A stretch of 64,000 nt of DNA from Candidatus Phyllobacterium onerii (GCF_028331445.1 NZ_JAQMHX010000003.1:248001-312000), one strand, 5' to 3'; positions 51,563-61,038 are shown, counted from the first letter of the stretch. The notes: generated from the sequence alone by a model not told the origin. Numbers and translations are program-made.

Positions 51563-52816
51563 ATGCCGTTTGCTCGACAATCCACAAATGCCCCTCTCCC
51601 GCGCAGTGAGAAGCTGAACAAGGCAGTCCGTCAGAACAGATTTCTATCGCGAGCGGGGATATCCGAGCGGCTTTTCGCTCATGTCTTCAAGGGATTGGTC
51701 TATCCGCAAATCTGGGAAGATCCCGAAGTCGACATGGAGGCGCTGCAGATCCGCCCTGGACATCGCATCGTTACAATCGCATCGGGCGGCTGCAATGCCA
51801 TGTCCTACCTGACGGCTGACCCTGCCAGCGTCGAGGCCGTAGATCTGAATACTGCCCACGTCGCGTTCAACCGCCTGAAGCTCGCGGCAGTGGCAAACCT
51901 GCCCAACTACGATGCGTTCTATCGCTTCTACGGCACGGCCGATGACAAGACCAACCTTGCTGCCTATGAACGCTTCATACGCCAACACCTGGACCCCACG
52001 AGCCGCGGCTATTGGGAAAAACGCATGTTGTCGGGGCGCCGGCGTATCACGATCTTCTCCCGCGATCTCTATCGCCACGGCTTGCTCGGTCTGTTCATCG
52101 GCATGGGACATCGCGTGGCAAAACTTTACGGCATCGATCCGCGCGATATTCTGAAATCCTCGACCATGGAGGAACAGCGCGCCTATTTCGACAGCGCCTT
52201 GGCCCCGCTCTTTGACAAGCGCATGATTCGCTGGGCGACGAAGCGGAAATCGTCCCTTTTTGGCCTTGGCATCCCACCGCAGCAATATGATGCTCTTGCA
52301 ACCGCGGGAAACGGCAATATGGCACAGGTCCTGCGCGGCCGTCTTGAAAAGCTCGCTTGTGGCTTCCCGCTTTCGGAAAACTATTTTGCCTGGCAGGCCT
52401 TCGGTCGTGGTTATAGCGACAACGCTGAAACGGGCCCGCTGCCTTCGTATCTCTCACGCAACAACTTTGCCACCGTGCGCGACCGCGCTGGTCGGATGAG
52501 CGTTGTGAATGCGTCCCTGACAGAATTTCTCGCGGCAAAGGCCGTCGCATCCGTCGACCGCTTCATCCTCCTCGATGCGCAGGATTGGATGAACGACAAC
52601 CAGCTCAACGAACTCTGGCACGAAATTACCCGCACCGCCGCACCAGGCGCTCGCGTCATATTCCGGACCGCTGCCGAGCCGACCATCCTGCCGGGCCGTA
52701 TCGACGAAGCCCTGCTCGAACGCTGGTCCTATCAGGACGAAGAGTCACTCGCCCTTCACGCCCGCGATCGTTCGTCGATCTACGGCGGTTTCCACCTCTA
52801 CACGCTGAAGGACTAG
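51563..52816 (+). CDS. btaA: SAM:diacylglycerol 3-amino-3-carboxypropyltransferase
   Basis: Moves the 3-amino-3-carboxypropyl group of SAM onto diacylglycerol, the first step of DGTS betaine-lipid synthesis. The 417 residues contain the family blocks VYPQIWEDPEVDMEAL, the SAM region IVTIASGGCNAMSYL, EAVDLNTAHVAFNRLKLAA and the C-terminal RVIFRTAAEPTILPGR. The ATG at 51563 follows AAGGGG. btaB starts four bases after the stop, forming the usual btaAB operon. A Pho-box-like repeat upstream fits its role in replacing phospholipids under phosphate shortage. Confidence 0.95.
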   Translation: MPFARQSTNAPLPRSEKLNKAVRQNRFLSRAGISERLFAHVFKGLVYPQIWEDPEVDMEALQIRPGHRIVTIASGGCNAMSYLTADPASVEAVDLNTAHVAFNRLKLAAVANLPNYDAFYRFYGTADDKTNLAAYERFIRQHLDPTSRGYWEKRMLSGRRRITIFSRDLYRHGLLGLFIGMGHRVAKLYGIDPRDILKSSTMEEQRAYFDSALAPLFDKRMIRWATKRKSSLFGLGIPPQQYDALATAGNGNMAQVLRGRLEKLACGFPLSENYFAWQAFGRGYSDNAETGPLPSYLSRNNFATVRDRAGRMSVVNASLTEFLAAKAVASVDRFILLDAQDWMNDNQLNELWHEITRTAAPGARVIFRTAAEPTILPGRIDEALLERWSYQDEESLALHARDRSSIYGGFHLYTLKD

Positions 52817-52820
52817 TTCG

Positions 52821-53480
52821 ATGCTCGCCAAGATTGAACATGGTCCGCTGATGGATCGGGTCTACCGGCATCAGCGTCATTTCTATGACGCCACCCGCAA
52901 ATATTACCTGCTTGGCCGCGACCCCATGATCGCGGGCCTCAATCCTCCTGGGAAAGGCAGCATTCTTGAAATTGGTTGCGGTACCGGCCGGAATCTCGTC
53001 CTGGCTGGCGAAGCCTACCCCAAGACTTCGCTCTACGGCATTGATATCTCGAATGAAATGCTCGCTACCGCGACCAAAAAAATAGCCGCAGCGGGACTGG
53101 ACGAACGCGCGCACCTCGCTTACGCCGATGCCGCGGATTTTGATCCGGAAGCGCTTTTCGGACGGCGTGAATTCGACCGGATTTTCATCTCCTATGCGGT
53201 TTCGATGATTCCGCAATGGCAAGAGGTGATCCGCGAGGCTGTGAGCCATCTGACGCCTGGCGGCGGCGCCTTGCATATCGTGGATTTTGGTGACCTGAAG
53301 GGCCTGCCGGGCTTTACCAGGACTGCCCTGTATAAATGGCTGGAATGGTATCACGTCACACCGCGCAACAATCTGTTCGATGTAGCTGACACGATCGCTG
53401 CACAGACCGGTTGTACAAGCGAAACGCGGCGGCTCTACCGCGGCTTTGCCTGGATTTCAGTGATTCGTCGTAAGAAGTAA
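52821..53480 (+). CDS. btaB: Diacylglyceryl-homoserine N-methyltransferase
   Basis: A SAM-dependent enzyme that trimethylates diacylglyceryl-homoserine to DGTS. The 219 residues have the class I methyltransferase motif ILEIGCGTGRNLVLAGEAYP (about residues 50-69), the acidic motif II LYGIDIS, and a FISYAVSMIPQWQEV block. It is coupled to btaA in a two-gene operon and converges with the lipase-like gene, with only two bases between. Confidence 0.94.
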   Translation: MLAKIEHGPLMDRVYRHQRHFYDATRKYYLLGRDPMIAGLNPPGKGSILEIGCGTGRNLVLAGEAYPKTSLYGIDISNEMLATATKKIAAAGLDERAHLAYADAADFDPEALFGRREFDRIFISYAVSMIPQWQEVIREAVSHLTPGGGALHIVDFGDLKGLPGFTRTALYKWLEWYHVTPRNNLFDVADTIAAQTGCTSETRRLYRGFAWISVIRRKK

Positions 53481-53482
53481 GT

Positions 53483-54505
53483 CTACTTGCACAGATCGCT
53501 CTTGGAGCCTTCCGAGTTCGGACCCGCGAGGCAATAGAGCATCGACATCTCCGCAGCCGTTCGGGTGTTTTGCGGATTTGTCTCTTGGGCATCGCCACTC
53601 GTGGTCTTGTTCAATTCGCAATCGGCGCGAAGCAGGCACATAACGGGGATCCGGGCCATGGCAACAGCGGCCCTCTGCATGCCTTGCGGCCCGACGAAGT
53701 CTCCGGCATTTCGCACGCGATACCACTGGTGGACGCGCGAAATCCGGAAGAATGCGCGCGGGTTGGACAGGATCGCCAACCTCGACGGAAGGGTATTGTC
53801 GGAAAAAAGATCAACGACCTGGCCATCATACGGCTCCGCAAGACGGCGGTTGTTGGATATGAAGGTCGAATTGAAGACGATGGCAGCGGTACAAGGAAAC
53901 GCAGCTGCCATGTGACGTGCGAGCCCGCCTCCGAGACCATGTCCGACCATTATGTATTCAACCGGCAGGCCGGCCGCGTTCCGTTGGGCTTCCCTGCGAA
54001 CTTTGGCGAACTCCTTGCGCGCGGTGCGATATTGATCCCAGGGATTGATCATCTGGGTAAAGTAGGTGTTTTCGCTAATGAGATCATTGAGACTTGTGGA
54101 ATTGTCTTTCCCACGGAACACCATCATCACCGACAGGCGATCAGCCGCGCGACGATAGTACACTTCGGCGTCGAAGCCACCTGGCCTTACGATCGGTCCA
54201 CCTTGCGGAGCCCAGCCGAAATAGTCGGGCTGAAGTTTGAAGCGCTCGCGCGGGATCGGTTGATAAACATTCGACGCATAGGCGGCATATATGCCGAAAT
54301 AATCGGAGATCAGTTCATTGTCATAATCGGGATAGCCGCGATAGTTTCGCCAGAAACTCGGGATCGCAGGGCGAATACAGCTTCCGGTTTGGCCGACGGA
54401 AACACCCAAATCATTGCGATCGATCGTTACCCAGGAACTCAAAAAGGCATTTGCAAACGCGACGAAGCCGACGAGCAAAACCAGCAAGCCAAGTCTTCTG
54501 ATCAT
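53483..54505 (-). CDS. Membrane-anchored class 3 lipase-like protein with Gly for the nucleophile
   Basis: A 340-residue protein with an N-terminal hydrophobic anchor (LGLLVLLVGFVAFANAFL, residues 5-22) and an alpha/beta-hydrolase region. The class 3 lipase oxyanion segment is visible as VFRGK (about residue 129), and the nucleophile elbow as VGHGLGGG, where the usual GHSLG Ser is Gly190. So it is either inactive or uses another residue. The ATG at 54505 is preceded by GGGGGCAAG; an in-frame TTG at 54577 is unlikely. Several Cys pairs suggest a periplasmic location. Function is unknown. It follows btaAB in the opposite direction. Confidence 0.65.
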   Translation of the reverse strand: MIRRLGLLVLLVGFVAFANAFLSSWVTIDRNDLGVSVGQTGSCIRPAIPSFWRNYRGYPDYDNELISDYFGIYAAYASNVYQPIPRERFKLQPDYFGWAPQGGPIVRPGGFDAEVYYRRAADRLSVMMVFRGKDNSTSLNDLISENTYFTQMINPWDQYRTARKEFAKVRREAQRNAAGLPVEYIMVGHGLGGGLARHMAAAFPCTAAIVFNSTFISNNRRLAEPYDGQVVDLFSDNTLPSRLAILSNPRAFFRISRVHQWYRVRNAGDFVGPQGMQRAAVAMARIPVMCLLRADCELNKTTSGDAQETNPQNTRTAAEMSMLYCLAGPNSEGSKSDLCK

Positions 54506-55166
54506 TTCTTGCCCCCAAATGGCAAATGCTGCAACCAAACGTCTCAAACATAGGTTGCAACGAGTAACACGCGCCAAGAATTCGTGCAGCTAGGAAAATG
54601 GGGGGCATGATCTGGGCCATTGGAACTGCGCCGAGCGCACTTTTGGCCGTCGTGCTATGCGAAGTGCCTGTACCCATTGACGCCACTATCCAATCCGCGT
54701 CTCCGACGCCCGCAGGTGCTCCGCTAGCACAAATCTCAACGACGGGATGTTTGCAATGGCCACCGCTGTTATCGGTCGTTTATTGCATGTCATGCCCGAA
54801 TGGGCGCGCGGTCAGTTCTCGTTCATCGCAGCATTATTGCGACGGACCTAGATTGATTGAACCGCGCCCGACTTATGCCGCACCGTAATCAGACCAAAGT
54901 CTGATTACGGTGCGGCCTATGTTTGATATGGAGGGATTTGGAAGACAGGCGAGCACCCTTGTGCTTTCTGCCACGTGCCAAATAGAAGCAGCCGCAATTG
55001 TTTGCGGCGAACGGAGCTTTGGTACGTCCGCCGATCGAGGTGATCACGCCCGAGAGAGCCTAATTGTTGGGTCAATGAGGGAGGCCAATTGGCAAGAACC
55101 GTCACTGATTGGAGGATTGGCGCGGTCCAGGAGCTTGCCGGCATAGCTGAACGCTGAAGGATCCCG
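54506..55166. other. 661-base intergenic region before the glycan locus
   Basis: No convincing gene. It holds a perfect 18-bp-stem hairpin/dyad (54877-54916) with a GACTTATG word before it, shared with the region at 61188-61346, and the promoter of the acyltransferase operon. A possible 96-codon plus-strand frame at 54598 has no family features or ribosome site. Confidence 0.5.
54870..54916 (+). promoter_or_regulatory. Shared dyad element, site 1 (upstream of the glycan operon)
   Basis: GACTTATG (54870-54877), 10 bases, then ATCAGAC-CAAA-GTCTGAT (54888-54905). The dyad extends to a perfect 18-bp stem (54877-54894 with 54899-54916). It lies about 250 bases before the acyltransferase ATG. The same architecture recurs twice at 61188-61346. 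Confidence 0.6.
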
Positions 55167-56342
55167 ATGTCGAATGTGCGTTATCGGCAGTTGGACGGTC
55201 TGAGAGCCGTTGCCGTCGCCATGGTATTGTATGCGCATTTTTTTGCTGCCGATGGCTCTTATTGGGGCCACGTCGGAGTGCGTCTCTTCTTCGTGCTGAG
55301 CGGGTTCCTGATTACGCGGCTTCTCCTGGAGGCGCGCTCCGCCGCGGAATTCGAACCCGTTGCGGCACTCAAGTCGTTTTACATTCGCCGGGCATTGCGC
55401 ATTTTCCCCCCATATTTTGGCATGTTGGGCTTCGTCTGGCTGGCGGGCCTAGAGGAATCCAGACGAGTGCTAGCCTGGCACGCCTTTTACCTTTCAAACT
55501 TCTGGTATGCCCTTCGCGATGAGTGGACGCCGTGGATCTTGTGTCACACATGGAGTCTGAGTATCGAAGAGCAGTTTTACGTCATTTGGCCGTTGATTAT
55601 TCTGTTGGCGCCGCGCCGTTCGATCGAACGGATTTGTATTGGCGTCATCCTCCTTTCGTTGGCATATCGTTTCTACTGGCCTGTTACAGGAACGCCTTCT
55701 CTCGCGCGTGATCTGCTTCCTCCGGCATCAATGGACGCACTGGCATGCGGTGCATTGCTCGCTGCCTGGCGATCGAGGACTGCGCTCTCGCCCCGATGGA
55801 TGTTGATGAGCTGGGTGCCGCTCACCGCCACCTTCCTCATTCTGTTGTGGCTCAGACCAATGCCGATGCCCATGACGCTGGATTGGGCACGCTGGATCGG
55901 GCTGGAGATCCTCCCTCTCGTTCCGCTCGTGATGATTGTTGGCTACTGTTCGGCAGGATTGGGCGGTTATCTCGGTCGGCTTGTCGAATGCCCGCCACTG
56001 ACTGCTCTTGGTCGCATCAGCTACGGCGTTTATCTTTTCCACGCGATCGTTCTTGCTTTTGTCGTCAAGGCTCAACCCTGGATACCCATCAATGTCTCGG
56101 AGCAAGGATTTGGCCGGCTCCTCATTGCCGGTGCGGGCACACTAATGCTCGCTTCGATCTCGTGGCTGGTCCTGGAAAAGCGGATCAACGCGCTAAAAGA
56201 TTTCTTCCCTTACGTCGTTCCAAAAGAGCGCAGCACCACTCTACGGCTTCACGGGACAAAATATCACGGGGACACCGCCCATCCTCACCGTGCAATCGAT
56301 GACAGCGACGCTCTCCCAAACCCTCAATCGTCAACGAACTGA
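55167..56342 (+). CDS. Acyltransferase family 3 protein (OafA/YrhL-like)
   Basis: A 391-residue integral membrane O-acyltransferase. The catalytic His/Arg segment is RQLDGLRAVAVAMVLYAHFF, followed by VGVRLFFVLSGFLI, FYIRRALRIFPPY and the SIEEQFYVIWP block, with about ten membrane helices and a hydrophilic tail of about 50 residues. Such proteins acetylate or otherwise acylate sugars of exopolysaccharide, LPS or Nod-type glycans. AAGGA lies six bases upstream of the ATG. It is the first gene of a plus-strand run of four glycan genes, tightly spaced. Confidence 0.92.
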   Translation: MSNVRYRQLDGLRAVAVAMVLYAHFFAADGSYWGHVGVRLFFVLSGFLITRLLLEARSAAEFEPVAALKSFYIRRALRIFPPYFGMLGFVWLAGLEESRRVLAWHAFYLSNFWYALRDEWTPWILCHTWSLSIEEQFYVIWPLIILLAPRRSIERICIGVILLSLAYRFYWPVTGTPSLARDLLPPASMDALACGALLAAWRSRTALSPRWMLMSWVPLTATFLILLWLRPMPMPMTLDWARWIGLEILPLVPLVMIVGYCSAGLGGYLGRLVECPPLTALGRISYGVYLFHAIVLAFVVKAQPWIPINVSEQGFGRLLIAGAGTLMLASISWLVLEKRINALKDFFPYVVPKERSTTLRLHGTKYHGDTAHPHRAIDDSDALPNPQSSTN

Positions 56343-56355
56343 TCCCAGGTGAACC

Positions 56356-57462
56356 ATGCCCACTCCACTGGTCTCCGTCCTGCTGCCCGTCTACAACGGC
56401 GAACCATACCTCGCCGCGGCGCTCGCCAGCATTCTGCGTCAGGACCATGAACGTCTGGAGGTCATCGCGATCGATGATGGCTCAACTGATGGCTCCTTGC
56501 AGATTCTGCAGCGATACCAGAAGGGCGACGGTCGTATATCCATCGTCTCGCGAGAGAATCGTGGCCTTATCGCAACCTTGAACGAGGGCCTGGCTCTGGC
56601 CAAGGGCGAGCTTGTCGCCAGGATGGATGCAGATGACGTCTGCTACACCGCTCGCCTGTCGCGCCAAGTTTCGGTATTTGGCGAGCAACCGCACCTCGCA
56701 ATCTGCGGGACGGGTATCGACACACTCATCGGCGACCGTATCGTGCGCGGCTCGCTTGATCCACTCTACCTGTGGGCGAATTTAGGGATATTGTCGAAGT
56801 TCTTCACGATCTTCATGCACTCGACCGTGGTCTACAACAGAAACGTCATCCCGGATGAGATGCTTTTCTATGACCCACGTTATGTCCACGCAGAAGATTT
56901 CGATCTTTTCAGACGGATTACGGATCGCTTTTCGGCGGCAATGATCGGTGAGAGTTTGGTCGCTTACCGTATCCACGGCGAAAGCGTCACAAACAAGCAC
57001 AAGCGACAAATGCGCAAGACGCATCTGAAGATCGTTGCTGAGAATCTCGAGCGGGAAGGTCTGGTCGACAATCCTGACGTCTTCGACGACATCGCCAACG
57101 CCGTGACGATGAACAGTGTTCAGCGGGTTGCGGAATGTATCCTGGGGCTCGAAGAGAATATCTCGACACAGCCCGAGGCGATACGGCCGAGCTATGAAGA
57201 AGGCAGATTGAATCTCTTTTACTTTCTCTATCAGCTCATCAGCGATGAACAGCGACCGGAGTTAACGCATGAGTTCCTAACCCGCACGCAAAAATGGGGA
57301 CTCATTCGGCGCCGCGAACGATACAGTCTCCGCCCTGGTGCATACATGCCGTGGTTCAGTGGCATTTCAATCGCGGCCAACAGGCAGGTCGACGCGTTAT
57401 CCCGATATTTGCAGTCCGTGCCCGCTGCGACCGTCCTTCCCCGTTATGACCTGATCGGCTGA
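56356..57462 (+). CDS. Family 2 glycosyltransferase
   Basis: A 368-residue GT-A glycosyltransferase with PLVSVLLPVYNGEPYLAAALASI at the N-terminus, VIAIDDGSTDGSL, the DXD motif ARMDADD (about residues 91-97), and a C-terminal half without membrane helices. It adds a sugar to a lipid-linked or soluble acceptor on the cytoplasmic side. Donor and linkage cannot be read from sequence. It starts 13 bases after the acyltransferase stop and ends five bases before the next gene. Confidence 0.92.
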   Translation: MPTPLVSVLLPVYNGEPYLAAALASILRQDHERLEVIAIDDGSTDGSLQILQRYQKGDGRISIVSRENRGLIATLNEGLALAKGELVARMDADDVCYTARLSRQVSVFGEQPHLAICGTGIDTLIGDRIVRGSLDPLYLWANLGILSKFFTIFMHSTVVYNRNVIPDEMLFYDPRYVHAEDFDLFRRITDRFSAAMIGESLVAYRIHGESVTNKHKRQMRKTHLKIVAENLEREGLVDNPDVFDDIANAVTMNSVQRVAECILGLEENISTQPEAIRPSYEEGRLNLFYFLYQLISDEQRPELTHEFLTRTQKWGLIRRRERYSLRPGAYMPWFSGISIAANRQVDALSRYLQSVPAATVLPRYDLIG

Positions 57463-57467
57463 GCAGA

Positions 57468-58502
57468 ATGGATATAGAATTCCACCAGACCGCCCAACAC
57501 AGTTTCAAGACGGCGCGCTCCCTGTCGACAATTGCTCCGTCGGAGTCAGAAAAACCGGTGCAGGCAAGTTTCATTGTGTGTACGCGAAACCGCGCTGCGG
57601 CTCTTGCGACCTGCATTAGATCGATTGAGGCAGCATGCCGGTCCCATGCTGCCTTTACGAGCGAACTCGTTGTTGTCGACAACGGCTCGACGGACAGCAC
57701 GCCCGAGTACGTGACGGGCGTGGCCGCTGCCTCAAATATTCCAATCACGCTGCTTGCAGAAGCGCGTCCGGGCCTTGCCGCCGCGCGCAATGCCGGGCTG
57801 CGGCATGCGCGGGGCAGCATTGTCATTTTCATCGACGACGATTGCGAAGTTCATCGAGACTATCTCCGTGACCTGGAGCGTCACTATGCGACCGGTGAGC
57901 GGTTGGTCATCCGCGGCGGCCGAGTCGAGCTCGGCAACCCCAATGATTTACCATTCACGATCAAACGATCGCCGACGCGTGCGCGGCTCACCCGCGACGT
58001 CCATCCCGGTGGCTTCGTGGTGGGCTGCAACATGACGATGCATCGCGACGTCGCGGCCCGTATCGGCCATTTTGACGAGCTGCTCGGCGCGGGTGCGCCG
58101 TTGCGAGCCGCAGAGGACACCGACTACCTGATTCGCGCATTCCAGCTGAACGTCCTGGTCGAGTACGTGCCTGACATGACAGTCTTCCACCATCACGGAC
58201 GAAGCTCTCGCCAGGATGTCGAGAGGCTCCATCGAAATTACAGCTTGGGCAATGGTGGGCTTTACGTGAAGCATATCCGATGTGCTCCTTGGCTGCTTCG
58301 CCATTTCTTTTGGTCCGTGAGATCGGCCTGCAGGGAGCTTTTCGGCGGGCCTCGATTCGATCCTGAGCTGCACCTGTCGCACTGGCCAATTGTATTCATG
58401 AACTTGTTGGGCGCTGTCGCGTTCGCGGGTCTTCTTCTAACAAAACGGTGGCGTCGTCGAGAGGTGCGCCAAGACAAACAGGCAGCTCTTGAGCTAAGGT
58501 GA
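57468..58502 (+). CDS. Family 2 glycosyltransferase
   Basis: A 344-residue GT-A enzyme with VQASFIVCTRNRAAALATCI, LVVVDNGSTDSTPEY, RPGLAAARNAGLRHARG, the DDD-type motif FIDDDCEVH, and a downstream EDTDY segment. A hydrophobic stretch near the C-terminus (WPIVFMNLLGAVAFAGLLL) may anchor it. It is the second glycosyltransferase of the operon, with four bases to the ABC transporter gene. Donor and acceptor are unknown. Confidence 0.9.
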   Translation: MDIEFHQTAQHSFKTARSLSTIAPSESEKPVQASFIVCTRNRAAALATCIRSIEAACRSHAAFTSELVVVDNGSTDSTPEYVTGVAAASNIPITLLAEARPGLAAARNAGLRHARGSIVIFIDDDCEVHRDYLRDLERHYATGERLVIRGGRVELGNPNDLPFTIKRSPTRARLTRDVHPGGFVVGCNMTMHRDVAARIGHFDELLGAGAPLRAAEDTDYLIRAFQLNVLVEYVPDMTVFHHHGRSSRQDVERLHRNYSLGNGGLYVKHIRCAPWLLRHFFWSVRSACRELFGGPRFDPELHLSHWPIVFMNLLGAVAFAGLLLTKRWRRREVRQDKQAALELR

Positions 58503-58506
58503 CACC

Positions 58507-60288
58507 ATGTTGCAATTCGTATTGCCAGGCACGCAGATGCTCCGAGACGCGCTGGGGCGCCAATTGCCCCTGCTTTCCGCTGTGGTCATCCTCGGTCTGA
58601 GCAGCGCTGCGCTCGAAGGCGCCGGTATAGGTCTCGTCATTCCCATGCTGAGCATCATTGCCGGTCATGAGAATGACGCGGGAATGGCCGGCCTCTCTGC
58701 TGTCTTCCAACAAGTCGGATCGGGGTTGGATGATGGAGAACGACTCGTTGTAATCGCGGTCATTGTCCTCGCCTTGATCACGCTGAAGAACGTTTTGGCA
58801 TTTTCGAACACCGTGCTCACGACATACATCTACGGTAAAGCCAGCCACTCCATTCGAAGCGCGCTCTCACAGCAGCTCCTCAGCATCGGATACCCGTTCT
58901 TCCTGCAACAGAGTCCGGGGCGATTGCTGAATATCATCTCCAATGAGTCGTGGCGGGCTTCGGATGCCATCCAGACCGTCCTCGCGTCGATTGTGAGCGC
59001 GTCGGCCGCCATCATTCTACTGGGGTTCCTTCTGCTTCTGTCCTGGCAGATGACATTGTTCGTGGCGCTGGGTTTGGCGCTGGTCCAACTGGCGCACGCC
59101 ATTCTTTCGGCTAGTCTGAAAGACCCGAGCCGTAGTGTCACATCGCTCAATAGCGAACTTGCATCAAGAATGCTCCACCTCGTACACGCCGGCCGGCTGA
59201 TCCGTATCTTCGGGCAGGAGCGGCGTGAAAAGGCGGTTTTCGACAAAGCATCCGACGCCGTTCGCCGGGCTGGCTTTGTCCTCCAAACCCGGCAGGGGGC
59301 ACTACCGCCGCTGACCGAGGTCCTGCATGCGATGCTGTTCTTGGCAGTCGTCGTGGTTGCCTGGTTCGTGAATGTGAGTTTTCCGGTTATCGTCGCATTC
59401 ATCGTCCTCCTCTACCGGCTGCAGCCGCATATGCGTGCCCTGCAATTGTCGTGGAGCCAGATCCAGGGTTGGAGCGGGTCACTGGAAGAAGTGAGATGGC
59501 TGCTGGATTCGTCAGATAAGCCAGAACCTCCAACGGGCACGCAGCCGGCCCAAGGCTTACGTCAACGGATGCAATTCGACGGTGTGACCTTTAAATACCC
59601 TGGTTCAGGTTCCCGCGCCGCGGTGTTGCATTCCGCGACCTTCGAAATCCGCAGCGGTTGCTCGACAGCAATCATCGGTCGATCAGGTGCCGGCAAAACC
59701 ACCGTGGTAAACCTTTTGTGCAGATTTGTGGATCCGGATGAGGGGCAGATCATCGTTGATGGCGTGCCCTTGAGCCAGATCGACCCCGTCCAATGGCGAA
59801 GCCAGATCGCGCTGGCAAGCCAGGACCTGGAACTTGTGGACGGTACGATTCTGGAGAACATCACTTACGGGCAAGACCTGGCGACAGCCGCCGAAGCGGA
59901 GGGCGCGGCAAAATTGGCCGAGGCACACGAGTTTATAGAAAACCTGCCATACGGATATCAAACGATCGTTGGCTACAGAGGCGTCAACCTGTCGGCCGGA
60001 CAGCGGCAACGCATTGCACTGGCAAGAGCAATGGTGCGCGATCCCGACATCCTGATTCTGGACGAAGCCACAAATGCTGTCGACGGTCTCTCGGAAGCAG
60101 CGATCGTCGAGACGCTAAAATCGAGGGCAGGACGGCGTACAACGATCGTGATCAGTCATCATAGGAGCACGATTGCATTTTGCGATGATGTTGTGATCCT
60201 CAGTGGCGGTCACGTGAAGAGCCAGGCTCGATTTGCCGAAGTAGCCTCATTGAGTATGGACCAACTTTACGAGCATAAAAACGGCTGA
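58507..60288 (+). CDS. ABC transporter, fused membrane and ATPase domains (lipid-linked glycan exporter type)
   Basis: A 593-residue half-transporter. Six membrane helices span about residues 20-310, then an ATPase domain with Walker A GRSGAGKTT (about residue 395), Q-loop, signature LSAGQRQRIALARA, Walker B ILILDEATN and the switch His. It is a MsbA/PglK-like exporter. The neighbours (two glycosyltransferases, an acyltransferase, a nearby undecaprenyl-phosphate sugar transferase, and no Wzx or Wzy) suggest it flips or exports a lipid-linked oligosaccharide, as PglK does in Campylobacter; this is inference. It is the last gene of the operon. Confidence 0.9.
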   Translation: MLQFVLPGTQMLRDALGRQLPLLSAVVILGLSSAALEGAGIGLVIPMLSIIAGHENDAGMAGLSAVFQQVGSGLDDGERLVVIAVIVLALITLKNVLAFSNTVLTTYIYGKASHSIRSALSQQLLSIGYPFFLQQSPGRLLNIISNESWRASDAIQTVLASIVSASAAIILLGFLLLLSWQMTLFVALGLALVQLAHAILSASLKDPSRSVTSLNSELASRMLHLVHAGRLIRIFGQERREKAVFDKASDAVRRAGFVLQTRQGALPPLTEVLHAMLFLAVVVVAWFVNVSFPVIVAFIVLLYRLQPHMRALQLSWSQIQGWSGSLEEVRWLLDSSDKPEPPTGTQPAQGLRQRMQFDGVTFKYPGSGSRAAVLHSATFEIRSGCSTAIIGRSGAGKTTVVNLLCRFVDPDEGQIIVDGVPLSQIDPVQWRSQIALASQDLELVDGTILENITYGQDLATAAEAEGAAKLAEAHEFIENLPYGYQTIVGYRGVNLSAGQRQRIALARAMVRDPDILILDEATNAVDGLSEAAIVETLKSRAGRRTTIVISHHRSTIAFCDDVVILSGGHVKSQARFAEVASLSMDQLYEHKNG

Positions 60289-60378
60289 CGAACTCGACTA
60301 ATCGTCTTTTTCTTTGGCAGAATCGTTTCCCTTTGCGGTGAGCGCTGCACTCGATTCTATCCGGCCCACCAAGCTGTA

Positions 60379-61038
60379 TTAATACGATCCGCGAGACGCA
60401 CATACGGCGGGAATGGTCTTGAGAATGATTATGATATCTTTCTGAAAAGACCAGTTTTCAACGTAATGCTTATCGAAAGCAATCCGTTCGTCATAATTGA
60501 CGTCATTACGCCCGCTGATCTGCCACACACCAGTCAGGCCAGGGCGCGATTTGAAATAATAGGTTGCGGCGGAACCATAGAGCTCGATCTCATCCTTCAC
60601 TACAGGACGCGGCCCAACCAGACTCATCTCGCCGCGAAGAATGTTAACCAGCTGAGGTAATTCGTCGAGGCTCAATTTCCGCAACACGATGCCGAGTGTG
60701 GTGACGCGTGGATCGACCTGCAGCTTTCGCATCGCCACCCATTCTGCGTGTGCCGCCGGATTTGCAGCGAAATGGGCTTCAAGGACGGCATCACCGTCTG
60801 TAACCATGGTACGAAATTTGAGGCAATAGAACGCATTCCCACCACGCCCGATGCGGCGATGGCCATAGAGAACAGGTCCACCATCCGACAACTTAACCAG
60901 ACATGAGAGCAGTAAAAACAGTGGGCTGAGTAGGATAAGGGCAAGGATCGCGGCAAACACATCGAACGATCGTTTCAAGAGCCCTCCAATGGGAAGTTTT
61001 TCAAGTTCTTCGGATTCTCGAATTGTTTTCGTCGTCAC
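60379..61038 (-). CDS. Undecaprenyl-phosphate sugar phosphotransferase (ExoY/PssA-like)
   Basis: A 219-residue bacterial sugar transferase of the PNPT monotopic family. It has one N-terminal membrane segment (FDVFAAILALILLSPLFLLLSC), then FRTMVTDGD, the catalytic LRKLSLDELPQLVNILRGEMSLVGPRP, and SRPGLTGVWQISGRNDV. It starts repeat-unit synthesis by moving a sugar-1-phosphate to undecaprenyl phosphate. The start codon is GTG at 61038, preceded by AAAGGA six bases upstream. It converges with the ABC gene. Its upstream region carries two dyad elements. Confidence 0.93.
   Translation of the reverse strand: MTTKTIRESEELEKLPIGGLLKRSFDVFAAILALILLSPLFLLLSCLVKLSDGGPVLYGHRRIGRGGNAFYCLKFRTMVTDGDAVLEAHFAANPAAHAEWVAMRKLQVDPRVTTLGIVLRKLSLDELPQLVNILRGEMSLVGPRPVVKDEIELYGSAATYYFKSRPGLTGVWQISGRNDVNYDERIAFDKHYVENWSFQKDIIIILKTIPAVCASRGSY

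Noticed and set aside
54598-54888. Plus-strand 96-codon frame before the glycan operon
   Set aside because: No ribosome site, no motif, and its end runs into the regulatory palindrome.
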